Program-made: the position numbers and the translations under genes
DNA from: Streptomyces aurantiacus JA 4570
GTDB taxonomy: Bacteria; Actinomycetota; Actinomycetes; Streptomycetales; Streptomycetaceae
DNA: 38,392 bases
Assembly (NCBI RefSeq): GCF_000414115.1
Contig: NZ_AOPZ01000048.1
Span: 1 to 38,392, forward strand
Direction: 5' to 3'
Notes under the pieces: generated by a model
Database searches by the model: none
What the model saw: only the letters and a program-made list of their open reading frames with translations
Told to the model about the DNA's origin: nothing
Part shown: in pieces, positions 24,892 through 33,231 of the stretch
Layout of the letters: every line of letters begins with the position of its first letter
Numbering within the stretch: the stretch's first letter is position 1

Positions 24892-25017
24892 GAACGGAAG
24901 CTATGGGCCGGTGGATCAGCCGAACCGTTTTGCCCGTACGACCTTCGCACGATTGAGGGATCACTGATCAATGCGCCGCCCGGGGCGGCTGGTTGGGCTA
25001 GGAGGCGAGCGGCGACT

Positions 25018-25401
25018 CTAGATGCCGGTCGCGGCCTCCACCAGGCCCTGTACCTCGGTGTCCGGCGGGGACAGCAGGAAGACGTTCTTCTCCACGCGGT
25101 GCATGCCGCAGCCGAGGCCGAAGACCACGCCGCTGCTGAAGTCCAGGACCCGCTTGGCGACTTCGGTCTCGGCGCCGGACAGGTCCAGCAGGACCGGGGT
25201 CTGCGACATCAGGTTCTCGGCGACCTCGCGGGCGTCGGCGAAGATGTTCACGCGGGTCACGACGAACCGGCGCCGCGCCTCCGTCTCGGCGTCGGGCAGC
25301 GCGCGGTGGCCGGGCCACGACGGCCATTCGTTGCGGCCGCGCAGCGGTACGACCTGGGCGAGCCCTTCCCACTGTTCGTCGGTGGCTTCGTGGCTGGTCA
25401 C
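25018..25401 (-). CDS. sflB: SepF-like cell-division protein
   Basis: A 127-aa SepF-domain protein. The domain spans about residues 40-127: VNIFADAREVAENLMSQTPV, LLDLSGAETEVAKRVLDFSSGVVFG (SepF core) and VFLLSPPDTEV. SepF binds FtsZ and anchors it to the membrane; Streptomyces has SepF and two shorter paralogues, SflA and SflB, that influence FtsZ assembly and tip growth. This one lacks the N-terminal amphipathic membrane helix of true SepF, and the neighbourhood agrees with SflB from memory of the S. coelicolor map, so the symbol is tentative. The GTG at 25401 with GGGG eight to eleven bases upstream is chosen; a TTG at 25446 is possible. The 126 bases before the ATPase fragment hold nothing obvious. 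Confidence 0.8.
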   Translation of the reverse strand: MTSHEATDEQWEGLAQVVPLRGRNEWPSWPGHRALPDAETEARRRFVVTRVNIFADAREVAENLMSQTPVLLDLSGAETEVAKRVLDFSSGVVFGLGCGMHRVEKNVFLLSPPDTEVQGLVEAATGI

Positions 25402-25598
25402 AGAGCAACCCCGTCCTGGCTCGTCCTCAACGTCTGCACCAGGCAATTCTTGCGCAACTCACCCGATCGGCCCAACCACGACACGGCCGGATGGGATGTC
25501 TCACACCCGCCGGGGAACTCCCCGGCCGCCGCGCGCGACCACCTGACCGGTGCGGTCCTTCCGCTGCCCGCGCCGCCGGATCAGCCACGGGAGCGTCG

Positions 25599-25865
25599 AT
25601 GCCAGACGAGCTTTCATCCCTTTCGGGTACGCCGAGTTCTTCGCGTACGAAGGGACGTCCGGGCAGGGCGTGGCGGCCTCCGCCCGCGCTGCTCGGGTTC
25701 CTCGTGCTGCTCGTCGTCGTCTTCGCCGTCGCCTACCAAGTCGGCTCGTCCGTCGGGCCCGTGGCGCCGGGGATGCGGTCCTCGACCCCGGACTCGGGCA
25801 CGGACGGCGGGACGGGCGGCGACCAGGACGGCGGTACGCACGGCGGCCACGGGGGGCACGGCTAG
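25599..25865 (+). CDS. Small membrane protein with a His/Gly-rich tail
   Basis: An 88-aa protein: a Ser/Arg-rich cytoplasmic start, one transmembrane helix (LLGFLVLLVVVFAVAYQVG, about residues 37-55), then a Gly/Asp/His-rich outside tail ending in THGGHGGHG that could bind copper or zinc. The ATG at 25599 has GGGAG a few bases upstream. Its TAG overlaps the GTG of the Cu-ATPase (TAGTG), so the two are translationally coupled. Together with the PCu(A)C-like gene this suggests a role in handing or sensing metal at the membrane. I recognise no named family. Confidence 0.75.
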   Translation: MPDELSSLSGTPSSSRTKGRPGRAWRPPPALLGFLVLLVVVFAVAYQVGSSVGPVAPGMRSSTPDSGTDGGTGGDQDGGTHGGHGGHG

Positions 25866-28258
25866 TGGGCGCCGAATCCACGACCGCGCCGGCCGCACCC
25901 ACCGCGGCCGCCGCGCCGGAGTCCGTCACCACCGACCTGATCGTCGGCGGCATGACCTGCGCGGCCTGTGTGAACCGGGTCGAGAAGAAGCTGGGCAGGC
26001 TGGACGGCGTCAGCGCGACGGTGAACCTCGCCACCGGACGCGCCCGGGTGCGCCACCCCCTGGGCACGGCGGCGGACGAGCTCGTCGCCGTCGTCGTACG
26101 CGCCGGATACACCGCCGAACTGCCCCCGCCGCCGGACCCGGAACCGCGAGCGGGAGAGGCGCCCGGGGGTACGGGCGAGGAGGCCGCGCGCGCCGACGAG
26201 GCGCGGGCCGAGCGCCAACGGCTGCTGGTCACCGCGCTGCTCTCGCTGCCCGTGCTCGTCCTGTCGATGGTGCCTGACTGGCAGTTCCGCAACTGGCAGT
26301 GGCTCTGCTTCGTGCTGACGGCGCCGGTGGCGGTGTGGGGCGCGTGGCCCTTCCACCGGCGGGCGCTCGCCGGGCTGCGGCACGCCGCCGCGACCATGGA
26401 CACCCTCGTGTCGCTCGGGGTGGCCGCGTCCTTCTCCTGGTCGGCGTACGCGCTGTTCCTCGGCGGGGCGGGCGAGCCGGGGATGCGGATGCCGTTCGAG
26501 GTGCTGCCGTCGGCGGGCGGCGGCGCGCACCACGTGTATCTGGAGGCGGCGGTCGGGGTACCGCTGTCCGTGCTCGCCGGGCGCTTCCTGGAGTCGCGGG
26601 CCCGGCGCGGCACCGGTGCGGCCCTGCGGTCGCTCGCGTCGCTGGCCGTCAAGGATGTCGCCGTACGGGACGCGGGCGGCGGCGAGCGGCGGGTCCCCGT
26701 GGGGCAGTTGCGGGTGGGGCAGCAGTTCATCGCCCGGCCCGGGGAGCGGGTGGCCACCGACGGTGTGGTGGTGTCCGGGAACTCCGCGCTCGACCTGTCG
26801 CTGGTCACCGGCGAGAGCGAGCCCGTGGAGGCGGGCCCCGGCCAGGAAGTCGTCGGCGGGGCCGTCAACGCGAGCGGGCTGCTTGTGGTGCGCGCGACAG
26901 CGGTCGGCGCGGACACCCAACTCGCGCGCATCACACGGATGGTGACGGAGGCCCAGGCGGGCAAGGCGCGCGCCCAGCGGCTCGCGGACGCCGCGGCGGG
27001 TGTGTTCGTTCCCGTGGTCCTGACGCTCGCCGTCACCGTCCTCGGGTTCTGGCTGGGTGCCGGGGCCGACCCGCAGGGCGCGGTCACCGCGGCCGTGGCG
27101 GTCCTTGTCGTCGCGTGCCCGTGCGCCCTCGGGCTCGCCACGCCCACCGCGCTGCTCGCCGCCACCGGCCGCGGCGCCCAGCTCGGCGTACTCGTCGGCG
27201 GGCCGCGCGCCTTGGAGACGCTGCGCCGAGTCGACACGGTGGTCCTCGACAAGACCGGCACGCTGACGACGGGCCACATGACGGTCACCGACGTCACCGC
27301 CGCCCCCGGCGGACTCGGCCGCGAGGCGGCGCTGCGGCTCGCCGGGGCGGTGGAGCGGGGCTCGGAGCATCCGCTGGGGCGCGCCCTGACGGCGTACGCC
27401 CGCGGGGCCGAGCCGGAGGCGGAACTGCCTCCGGTGAGCGACTTCCGCGCGACGCCGGGTTGGGGCGTGCGGGGGACGGTCGAGGGGCACCGGGTGGAGG
27501 TGTGCTCCCCCGGCACCGCGCACTCCGGCACCAAGCATGCGCAGGGCGTCCCCGAACGGCCGTTGCTCTCCGAGGAGTTGGCCACCGCGCTCGCCGACGC
27601 CGAGGCGGCCGCGCGGACCGTCGTCCTCGTGCGGGTCGACGGCGTCGTCGAGGCCGTCGTGGCTGTCGGGGACGTGCTGCGGGCCGGGAGCTATCGCGCC
27701 GTCGACCGGCTGCGGCGGCTCGGCGTGGAGCCCGTCCTCGCCACCGGGGACCGTCCGGCGGTCGCGCACGCGGTGGCCGCCGAGCTGGGGATCGGCGAGG
27801 TGTACGCGGGCTGCACGCCCGAGGACAAGGCCGAGTTGGTGGAGCGGCTGCGGGGCGCGGGGCGCCGGGTCGCGGTGCTCGGCGACGGCGTGAACGACGC
27901 GGCCGCGCTCGCCCGCGCCGACCTGGGCATCGCCATGGGCTGCGGCAGCGACGCGGCGATCGGCGCGGCCGACGTGACGCTGGTCGCCGGGGACATCGGC
28001 GCGGCCGCCGTCGCCGTACGCCTCGCCCGCCGCACCCTGGCCACCATCCGCGCCAATCTGGTCTGGGCGTTCGGCTACAACGCCCTCGCCGTGCCGCTCG
28101 CCGCGGTCGGCCGCCTCGGCCCGATGACGGCGGCCGTCGCGATGTCGTTGAGTTCCCTGCTGGTCGTCGGGAACAGCCTGCGGCTGCGTACGTGGGAGCC
28201 GGTGCCGCGCAGTGCGGCGCGGGCTCGTGGCGCGCGAGGGGGGTCCTTCGGTGCGTAG
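25865..28258 (+). CDS. copA: Copper-exporting P1B-type ATPase (CopA-like)
   Basis: A 797-aa heavy-metal P-type ATPase. The N-terminal HMA domain has GGMTCAACVNRV (C32, C35). Transmembrane segments follow, with the phosphatase loop VTGESEPVE, the CPC metal site VACPCALGLATP (about 418-420), the phosphorylated Asp in DKTGTLTTG (about 462), SEHPLGRAL and the hinge GDGVNDAAALA. The last membrane helices have FGYNALAVP and AMSLSSLLVVGN, the YN and MxxSS marks of the Cu(I) group (P1B-1). It pumps Cu(I) out at the cost of ATP. The GTG at 25865 is preferred: upstream in-frame sequence is the coding region of the preceding gene in another frame. It overlaps the next gene by eight bases. No CsoR repressor gene is in view. 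Confidence 0.93.
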   Translation: MGAESTTAPAAPTAAAAPESVTTDLIVGGMTCAACVNRVEKKLGRLDGVSATVNLATGRARVRHPLGTAADELVAVVVRAGYTAELPPPPDPEPRAGEAPGGTGEEAARADEARAERQRLLVTALLSLPVLVLSMVPDWQFRNWQWLCFVLTAPVAVWGAWPFHRRALAGLRHAAATMDTLVSLGVAASFSWSAYALFLGGAGEPGMRMPFEVLPSAGGGAHHVYLEAAVGVPLSVLAGRFLESRARRGTGAALRSLASLAVKDVAVRDAGGGERRVPVGQLRVGQQFIARPGERVATDGVVVSGNSALDLSLVTGESEPVEAGPGQEVVGGAVNASGLLVVRATAVGADTQLARITRMVTEAQAGKARAQRLADAAAGVFVPVVLTLAVTVLGFWLGAGADPQGAVTAAVAVLVVACPCALGLATPTALLAATGRGAQLGVLVGGPRALETLRRVDTVVLDKTGTLTTGHMTVTDVTAAPGGLGREAALRLAGAVERGSEHPLGRALTAYARGAEPEAELPPVSDFRATPGWGVRGTVEGHRVEVCSPGTAHSGTKHAQGVPERPLLSEELATALADAEAAARTVVLVRVDGVVEAVVAVGDVLRAGSYRAVDRLRRLGVEPVLATGDRPAVAHAVAAELGIGEVYAGCTPEDKAELVERLRGAGRRVAVLGDGVNDAAALARADLGIAMGCGSDAAIGAADVTLVAGDIGAAAVAVRLARRTLATIRANLVWAFGYNALAVPLAAVGRLGPMTAAVAMSLSSLLVVGNSLRLRTWEPVPRSAARARGARGGSFGA

Positions 28259-28775
28259 GCGTGAGGTGCACGAGGAAGGCGGCGGGACCGCCCTGCACGC
28301 GCGCGTGCGTGCCGCGTTGCCCGGTGTGCTGGCCCCCGTCCTCGCCTGCGCGTTGGCGCTGTGCGGCCTGTCGGCCTGGGTCGCCGCCGGGGCCGCGGGC
28401 GGGCCCGCGCGGATAGCCGTCGCGGACGGACGGGTGTTCCTGGCGTACGGCGGCAAGGCGGAGACCGCGGCGTTCTTCCGCATCACCAACAGCGGGGAGT
28501 CGGGCGACGAGTTGCTGTCTGTCAGTTCACCCGACGCCGACGACGTCATGCTCAGCCGGACCGTGGAGCGGGCCGGGAACGTGGAGTCGATGCGGATGGT
28601 GCAATCGGCGGCCGTGCCCGCGCGGTCCGTGGTGCGGATGACGCCCGAGGGCCTGGACGTGATGCTGCGGCCCACGAGGCCGCTGCGGCTCGGTGACGAG
28701 GTGCCGTTCGTGCTGCGCTTCCGGCACGCCGGCGCGGTGGCGGTGCGGGCGGAGGTGGTCAGGCCCGGGAGCTGA
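28251..28775 (+). CDS. PCu(A)C-like periplasmic/exported copper chaperone family protein with altered ligands
   Basis: A 174-aa protein with a hydrophobic N-terminal helix (VLAPVLACALALCGLSAWVAAG) that is a signal or anchor, then a DUF461/PCu(A)C fold: AAFFRITNSGESGDELLSVSSP, VESMRMVQSAAVPARSVVRM, and RPTRPLRLGDEVPFVLRF. PCu(A)C proteins carry Cu(I) outside the membrane to cytochrome oxidase or other targets with a His/Met site H(M)x10Mx21HxM. Here the Met residues remain (VMLSR, SMRM, DVML) but the late His is Asp (GLDVML) and no early His is seen, so copper binding is uncertain. The start GTG at 28251 has GAGGGGG upstream and overlaps the ATPase stop by eight bases, a tight operon. Confidence 0.82.
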   Translation: MRRREVHEEGGGTALHARVRAALPGVLAPVLACALALCGLSAWVAAGAAGGPARIAVADGRVFLAYGGKAETAAFFRITNSGESGDELLSVSSPDADDVMLSRTVERAGNVESMRMVQSAAVPARSVVRMTPEGLDVMLRPTRPLRLGDEVPFVLRFRHAGAVAVRAEVVRPGS

Positions 28776-28898
28776 GCCGCGTCCGCGTGGCACGCGTACG
28801 GGATCCGTCGTCCGCGTACGGGAACTTCCCGCGCCGTCCGTCCGACTACTGCCGCACAAGGCGGAGGCCGGAGGCCGGGAGAGGAGCACGGACGGCGG

Positions 28899-29537
28899 AT
28901 GGGTGGTCTGGACGTACACATGCGGGGCGTGACCTGCGGGCACGGGCGCGTGGTCGCCGTCGACGGCGTGGACCTGGAGGTCGCCGCGGGCGAGCGCGTG
29001 GCGCTGACCGGGACGAACGGCTCCGGCAAGTCCACGCTGCTGCGGGCGGTCCTCGGGCTGCACCGGCAGACGGCGGGCACCGTCCTCGTCGGCGGCCGCG
29101 GCACCGCGTCCGCGGCGGACCGGGTGTGGCGGCGGCGTGCCTGCGCGTGGGTGCCGCAGAAGCCCGCGGCCGGCCGGTTCCCGCTGCTCGCGGGCGAGTT
29201 GCTGGACTCCGGCGGCGCGCCCGTGCAGGCCGCGGAGGCGGCGCGCGCCCTGGGTGTGGGCGCGCTGCGGCGGCAGCCCCTGGGCACGCTGTCCGGGGGC
29301 CAGTTGCAGCGGATGTATCTGGCCCGCGCCATCGGCTGCGTCGCCGCCGGGGCCGGGGTGCTGCTGGCCGACGAGCCCACCGCCGCGCTCGACTTCGCGG
29401 GGCAGGAGGAGGCCGCCGAGGCGCTCATGGCGCTGCCGGTCACGCTTGTGGTCGTCACCCACGATCGTGCGCTCGCCGAGCGCTGCGACCGCGTGCTGGA
29501 CATGGCTGCGGGGCGGCTGCGGGAGGTGGCGCGGTGA
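28899..29537 (+). CDS. Metal ABC transporter, ATP-binding protein (ZnuC/MntB-type)
   Basis: A 212-aa ABC ATPase: Walker A GTNGSGKST (about residues 38-46), Q-loop WVPQKP, signature LSGGQLQRMYLARAIG, Walker B VLLADEPTAALD, and switch VVVTHD. It is short, and resembles the ATPases of cluster 9 metal importers (Zn, Mn). The ATG at 28899 follows GGACGGCGG. It forms an importer with the permease and the lipoprotein downstream. The 123-base gap after the PCu(A)C-like gene has a direct repeat GCGTACGGGA but no recognisable Zur, DtxR or CsoR box, so it may share the copper-gene transcript or have its own promoter. Confidence 0.9.
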   Translation: MGGLDVHMRGVTCGHGRVVAVDGVDLEVAAGERVALTGTNGSGKSTLLRAVLGLHRQTAGTVLVGGRGTASAADRVWRRRACAWVPQKPAAGRFPLLAGELLDSGGAPVQAAEAARALGVGALRRQPLGTLSGGQLQRMYLARAIGCVAAGAGVLLADEPTAALDFAGQEEAAEALMALPVTLVVVTHDRALAERCDRVLDMAAGRLREVAR

Positions 29538-29540
29538 GGC

Positions 29541-29640
29541 CCTGCGGGGAGCTCCCCGCTGCCGCAGGAATGCAGCCCCTCCGGCGTTTGAGGAGCGGGG
29601 TCCGGGGCGCGGGGTCCGGGGCGGAGCCCCGGGGGTGCGG
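29541..29640. repeat. Intergenic repeat, copy 4, inside the metal ABC operon
   Basis: 29573-29595 is the exact reverse complement of 22497-22519, followed by GC-rich tandem GGGGTCCGGGGCG units. Before it a stem CCTGCG/CGCAGG (29541-29546 and 29563-29568) encloses the palindrome GGGGAGCTCCCC. The element fills the whole 105-base space between the ATPase stop and the permease start. Confidence 0.75.
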
Positions 29641-29642
29641 CG

Positions 29643-30515
29643 ATGACCGTTCTCGCCACGGCCGACCTCGGCCTGATGCTCCAGCTCGTGCCCGTGCAGC
29701 GCGCCGGATTCGCGCTGCTGCTCGCCTCCGTCGGCCTGCCGATCGTGGGCGTGGTGATCGTCGGGCTCGACATCATGCCGGTGCGGTTCGCGATGATGCA
29801 CGTCGCGCTCCTCGGCATCGCCGTGGGACTGCTCACGGGCCTCGACCCGATGCTGTGCGCGCTCGTGGCCTGCGCCCTCGCCGGGGCGGGCGTCGCGCCG
29901 CTGGCCCGCACGCCCGCCGGGCTCTCCGGGGCGATGGGGCTCCTGATGAGCATGGCCATCGCGGCGGCCCTGCTCGTGCTCTCCGTCTCCGGGGTCAACG
30001 CCTCCGGCGCGTTCGCGCTGCTGTGGGGGTCGATCCTGTCCGTCGGCAGCGCGGACATCGTCGTGGTCGGGGTGCTCGCCGTCGTCGTACCGGCGCTGTT
30101 CTGGTGGCGGCGCCGCGACCTGGCGCTGCTGCTGTACGACCGTGAACTCGCCCAGTGCTCGGGCGTACGCGTCGGCCCGCTCACCGTCGTCCTGCTCGTC
30201 CTGGTCGCCGTCGCCGTGGCGGGCGCGATCAAGCTGACCGGGGCGCTGCTCGTGGACGCGCTCACCCTGCTGCCCGCGCTCGCCGCGCGCCGTCTCGGCA
30301 AGCGGCTCACCACCATCGCGCTGTGGGCCGTGGCCATCGGCGTCGCCGTCAACGTCACGGGCTTCCTCATCGCCCTCTGGCTGGACTGGCCGCCCGGGCC
30401 CGTCCTCGTCCTGACCGCGGGGGCCGTCGTCCTCGCCGTCCATCTCATCCCCGAACGGAGCATCACCTCATGTCCACCCCCCGCATCCGCCGCCGCGTCA
30501 CCCTCGTCGCACTGA
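29643..30515 (+). CDS. Metal ABC transporter, permease (ABC-3 family)
   Basis: A 290-aa polytopic membrane protein with about eight hydrophobic segments, for instance GFALLLASVGLPIVGVVIVG, MMHVALLGIAVGLL, GLLMSMAIAAALLVLSVSG and LLVDALTLLPALAARRLG, the last being typical of the ABC-3 (ZnuB/MntC) cytoplasmic-loop region. It forms the channel for the metal. The ATG at 29643 directly follows the intergenic repeat and has GGGGGTGCGGCG as a possible ribosome site. Its 3' end overlaps the next gene by 46 bases, and its last dozen residues (SCPPPASAAASPSSH) are coded by the signal-peptide region of that gene in another frame, so the tail is not conserved sequence. Confidence 0.88.
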   Translation: MTVLATADLGLMLQLVPVQRAGFALLLASVGLPIVGVVIVGLDIMPVRFAMMHVALLGIAVGLLTGLDPMLCALVACALAGAGVAPLARTPAGLSGAMGLLMSMAIAAALLVLSVSGVNASGAFALLWGSILSVGSADIVVVGVLAVVVPALFWWRRRDLALLLYDRELAQCSGVRVGPLTVVLLVLVAVAVAGAIKLTGALLVDALTLLPALAARRLGKRLTTIALWAVAIGVAVNVTGFLIALWLDWPPGPVLVLTAGAVVLAVHLIPERSITSCPPPASAAASPSSH

Positions 30516-31282
30516 GCGCCGCGCTCGCCCTGACGGCCGCCGGCTGCGGTGACGACGACAAGTCCGACGGCTCCGGCAGCGGCTCCGGCGGCAAGAAGGG
30601 CGGGCCCGTCGTCGTCGCGACCACCACGTGGGAGGGCGCCTTCGCCAAGGCCGCGGGCGCCGAGGACGTCACCGTCCTGGTCCCGCCGTCCACGCACCAC
30701 GCCCCCGACTACGACCCCAAGCCGTCCGACCTCGCCGCCGTCGCGAAGGCCGACTTCGTGCTGTACGCGCCGTTCGAGCCGTACGCCGACAAGATCAAGG
30801 ACGCGGCGGGCTCCGACGCCGAGCTGGTGAAGGTGAACCTCGACAACGACGCCGGGAAGGTGCGCGGCGAAGTGGCCCGGCTCGGCGGCCTGTTCGGCAC
30901 GAAGGACGCGGCCGCGCGCTGGACCAAGACCTTCGACCGCGAGTACGCCAAGCTCTCCAAGGACCTCAAGGCGGCCTGGCCCGGCGGCAGGAGCCCGGCC
31001 GTCGTCAGCCAGGTGTTCACCACGTGGTCGGCGCGGATGGCCGGAGCGCGGACCGTCGGCACGTACGGACCGGAGGCCGTGACCGCCTCCCAGCTCGCCC
31101 GCCTGTCCGCGAAGAAGCCCGCGTTCGTGCTGGACAACGCGCACATGTCCACCGGGAAGGTGCTGCCCGACTCCGGTGCCGAACAGGTGAAGATCGTCAA
31201 CTACCCCGGGAAGGACCTGGAGTTGATGTCGGTGTACGAGGACGCGGCGGCGCAGTTGAAGAAGGCGATGAAGAGCTCCTGA
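30470..31282 (+). CDS. Metal ABC transporter, substrate-binding lipoprotein (ZnuA/TroA-like)
   Basis: A 270-aa solute-binding protein. The signal peptide ends in a lipobox LTAAGC, so it is lipid-anchored. A Ser/Gly/Lys linker follows, then the cluster 9 fold: VVVATTTWEGAFAKAAGAED, PPSTHHAPDYDPKPSDLAAV with the metal-ligand His pair, ADFVLYAPFEPYADK, and LDNAHMSTG. No long His-rich loop (usual in zinc-specific ZnuA) is present, so the metal cannot be named. The ATG at 30470 lies inside the permease gene with GGAG nine bases upstream. It completes the ABC importer. Having an importer downstream of a copper exporter is odd and may mean these are two neighbouring units, not one function. Confidence 0.87.
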   Translation: MSTPRIRRRVTLVALSAALALTAAGCGDDDKSDGSGSGSGGKKGGPVVVATTTWEGAFAKAAGAEDVTVLVPPSTHHAPDYDPKPSDLAAVAKADFVLYAPFEPYADKIKDAAGSDAELVKVNLDNDAGKVRGEVARLGGLFGTKDAAARWTKTFDREYAKLSKDLKAAWPGGRSPAVVSQVFTTWSARMAGARTVGTYGPEAVTASQLARLSAKKPAFVLDNAHMSTGKVLPDSGAEQVKIVNYPGKDLELMSVYEDAAAQLKKAMKSS

Positions 31283-31297
31283 GAGCCTGCCTTTGAA

Positions 31298-31331
31298 CCC
31301 CGGGGCCCGGCAGCCACTGCCGTCCCCGGGG
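31298..31331. terminator. Compound hairpin between convergent genes
   Basis: Two CCCCGGGG blocks (31298-31305, 31324-31331) can pair with each other and flank GGCAG-CCA-CTGCC (31309-31321). It lies between the metal-binding lipoprotein (plus) and the ANL ligase (minus). Confidence 0.6.
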
Positions 31332-31386
31332 CCCCGCGGTCGCCTCGGGGGCGCAGGCCCAGGCCCGCGCCCCGTCAGGGGAAAAG

Positions 31387-33093
31387 TCAGGCGCGTGCGA
31401 CCCGCTCCCGCAGCGCCGCGCGGTCCGGCTTCCCCGCCGGGGTCAGCGGGAACTCGTCGACGACCAGCAGCCGTTCGGGGTGCTTGGCGCGGTCGAGGCC
31501 GCGTGCGGTGAGGTGCGGGCCCAGGTCGTCCAGGGTGGGCGCGGCGGAGCCGGCGGCGCGGGACACCGGCACGACGCAGGCCGCGAGCCGCTCCCCCATC
31601 ACCGGGTCCGGTACGCCGACGCACACCACGTCACGTATCAACGGGTGGGAGCTCAGCTCCCGTTCGACCTCCGCGGGGCTGATGTTGGCGCCGCCGCGGA
31701 TCACCACGTCCTTGAGGCGGCCGACGACGTGCAGGACGCCGTCCTCGTCGAGCAGCCCGAGATCACCGGTGCGGACCCAGCCGTCGGGGGTGCGGTAGCG
31801 GGCGTCGAGTTCGGGGGCGCCGACATAGCAGAGCGGTGTCATCGGGCCGCGCGCGACGATCTCGCCGACGGTGCCGTCCGGCAGGGGCTCGTGGGTGGTG
31901 GGGTCCGCCACGCGGATGTCGGCGACGCGCGGGTCGGGGCGGCCCGCGACGATGCCGTGGCCGTCGGTGCTCTCCGGGTCCGGCCTGGTGTCGAGGCCCG
32001 TATGGCAGTTGACGCCGTCGGCGGAGCCGTACAGGTTCACGACGGAACAGCCGAAGGCGTGGCGCGCCTCGGCGGCCGTGGTGGCGTCGAGCGGGGAGCC
32101 GCCGAGGACGAGGGCCGTCGGCGCGGGCAGCTTGCCCGCCCCTTCCTGGTCCTGCTCCCGTTCCTGCTCCAGGCGGTCGAGCATCATGCGGGCCATGGTG
32201 GGGACGCCGAGGACGTGGGTGGGTTCGTGCTCCCGGACGGCGGCGATCGCGGCTTCCGGCGTGAAGTGGTCGAGCAGCACGAGGGTGCCGCCGTGCCGGG
32301 CGAGCGTGACGGCCGTGCCGTTGGAGCCGAAGGCGGAGGCGAGCGGGACGAGGAAGAGACAGCGCGGCGGGGTCGCCGGATCCGGCATCAGCGAGGCGAA
32401 GAAGTTGCCGCGCCCGCCGGCGAGGGCATTGTGGGAGTACGCGACCATCTTCGGCTCGGCCTCGGAGCCGGAGGAGACGAGGATGCGGGCGGGGCCGTCG
32501 GGGTCGGGGCGGGCGGCGACGAACGCGGACGGGTCGCTGCGGCGCAGCAACTCCCCGAAGGAGACGGCCCCTTCGGGGGCGGGGCCGGGGCCCACGGCTA
32601 TGACGTGCCGGACGGTCGGCTGTCCGACGGCGGGATCGGTGGCCGCCGCTGACGCCACGGACTCGGTGAGCGCCGCCGCGGGATGGGTGCCGCGGTGCTC
32701 CGTGGCGGCGATGACGGCCACGGCCTCCGCGCGGCGCAGCAGGCTCGTGGCCTCGGCGGCGCCCCGGCCCACGGGGAAGGGCAGCGCGACCGCGCCGATC
32801 GCGGCGAGCGCGAGGTCGGCGATCACGGCGTTCCGGTTGTTGGGCAGTTGGACGCCGACGACGTCGCCCGCCCCGATGCCGAGCTGTCTGAGCCCGACGG
32901 CCAGACATCGGACCTTGCGGTCGAGTGCCGTGTAGCAGAGCTTGCCCTTGGCGTCGATGACGGCGGTGCGGTGCAGGTCGCTGATCTGCCGTGCCCGGAA
33001 CAGGCTGTAGAGGTCGAGATCGGGGCAGGTCCCGTCGACCGCCCAGGCACGGCGGAGGGAGACGGGGAGCAGGTCGTGCAGGGGGTGGGGCAT
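31387..33093 (-). CDS. AMP-binding (ANL) acyl-CoA synthetase-like protein with a degenerate P-loop
   Basis: A 568-aa adenylate-forming enzyme family member. The A8 region (WVRTGDLGLLDEDGVLHVVGRLKDVVIRGG, in parts) and the C-terminal catalytic Lys in LTPAGKPDRAAL are good. The usual phosphate loop TSGTTGxPKG reads VSSGSEAEPKMVAYSH, and the YGxTE motif reads LYGSADGVN, both unusual. It may act on a special carboxylic acid or have lost the full two-step reaction. The start ATG at 33093 has AGGAG five bases upstream. It is the last gene of a minus-strand pair with the CoA-transferase, and faces the acyl-CoA dehydrogenase cluster; together they look like activation and desaturation of an unknown acid. 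Confidence 0.87.
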   Translation of the reverse strand: MPHPLHDLLPVSLRRAWAVDGTCPDLDLYSLFRARQISDLHRTAVIDAKGKLCYTALDRKVRCLAVGLRQLGIGAGDVVGVQLPNNRNAVIADLALAAIGAVALPFPVGRGAAEATSLLRRAEAVAVIAATEHRGTHPAAALTESVASAAATDPAVGQPTVRHVIAVGPGPAPEGAVSFGELLRRSDPSAFVAARPDPDGPARILVSSGSEAEPKMVAYSHNALAGGRGNFFASLMPDPATPPRCLFLVPLASAFGSNGTAVTLARHGGTLVLLDHFTPEAAIAAVREHEPTHVLGVPTMARMMLDRLEQEREQDQEGAGKLPAPTALVLGGSPLDATTAAEARHAFGCSVVNLYGSADGVNCHTGLDTRPDPESTDGHGIVAGRPDPRVADIRVADPTTHEPLPDGTVGEIVARGPMTPLCYVGAPELDARYRTPDGWVRTGDLGLLDEDGVLHVVGRLKDVVIRGGANISPAEVERELSSHPLIRDVVCVGVPDPVMGERLAACVVPVSRAAGSAAPTLDDLGPHLTARGLDRAKHPERLLVVDEFPLTPAGKPDRAALRERVARA

Positions 33094-33186
33094 GAGGGCT
33101 CCTGACGTGTTCGGGGTGGGAGGGAGCGCGCGGGGGCCGGGCTCGGGGCATGCCGAGGAGCCGGGCGTACCGGGGAGGGCGGCGGG

Positions 33187-33214
33187 TGACCGGCGCGGCG
33201 GATGTGGCCGGTCA
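33187..33214. promoter_or_regulatory. Inverted repeat between the CoA-transferase and ANL ligase genes
   Basis: TGACCGGC (33187-33194) and GCCGGTCA (33207-33214) form a perfect 8+8 inverted repeat with a 12-base spacer, in the 138-base gap. It could be a hairpin that ends or attenuates the CoA-transferase transcript, or an operator for the ligase. Confidence 0.35.
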
Positions 33215-33231
33215 GTGAGCGCGGACGGGGC

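Noticed and set aside
28776..28898. Possible Zur, DtxR or CsoR operator before the metal ABC ATPase gene
   Set aside because: Only a direct repeat GCGTACGGGA is present; no inverted AT-rich core of the known metal boxes.
25862..31624. A 1920-codon open frame on the minus strand opposite the metal genes
   Set aside because: It is Arg/Pro/Ala/Gly low-complexity with no domain, and lies antisense to genes with clear motifs; long antisense frames are normal at this GC content.
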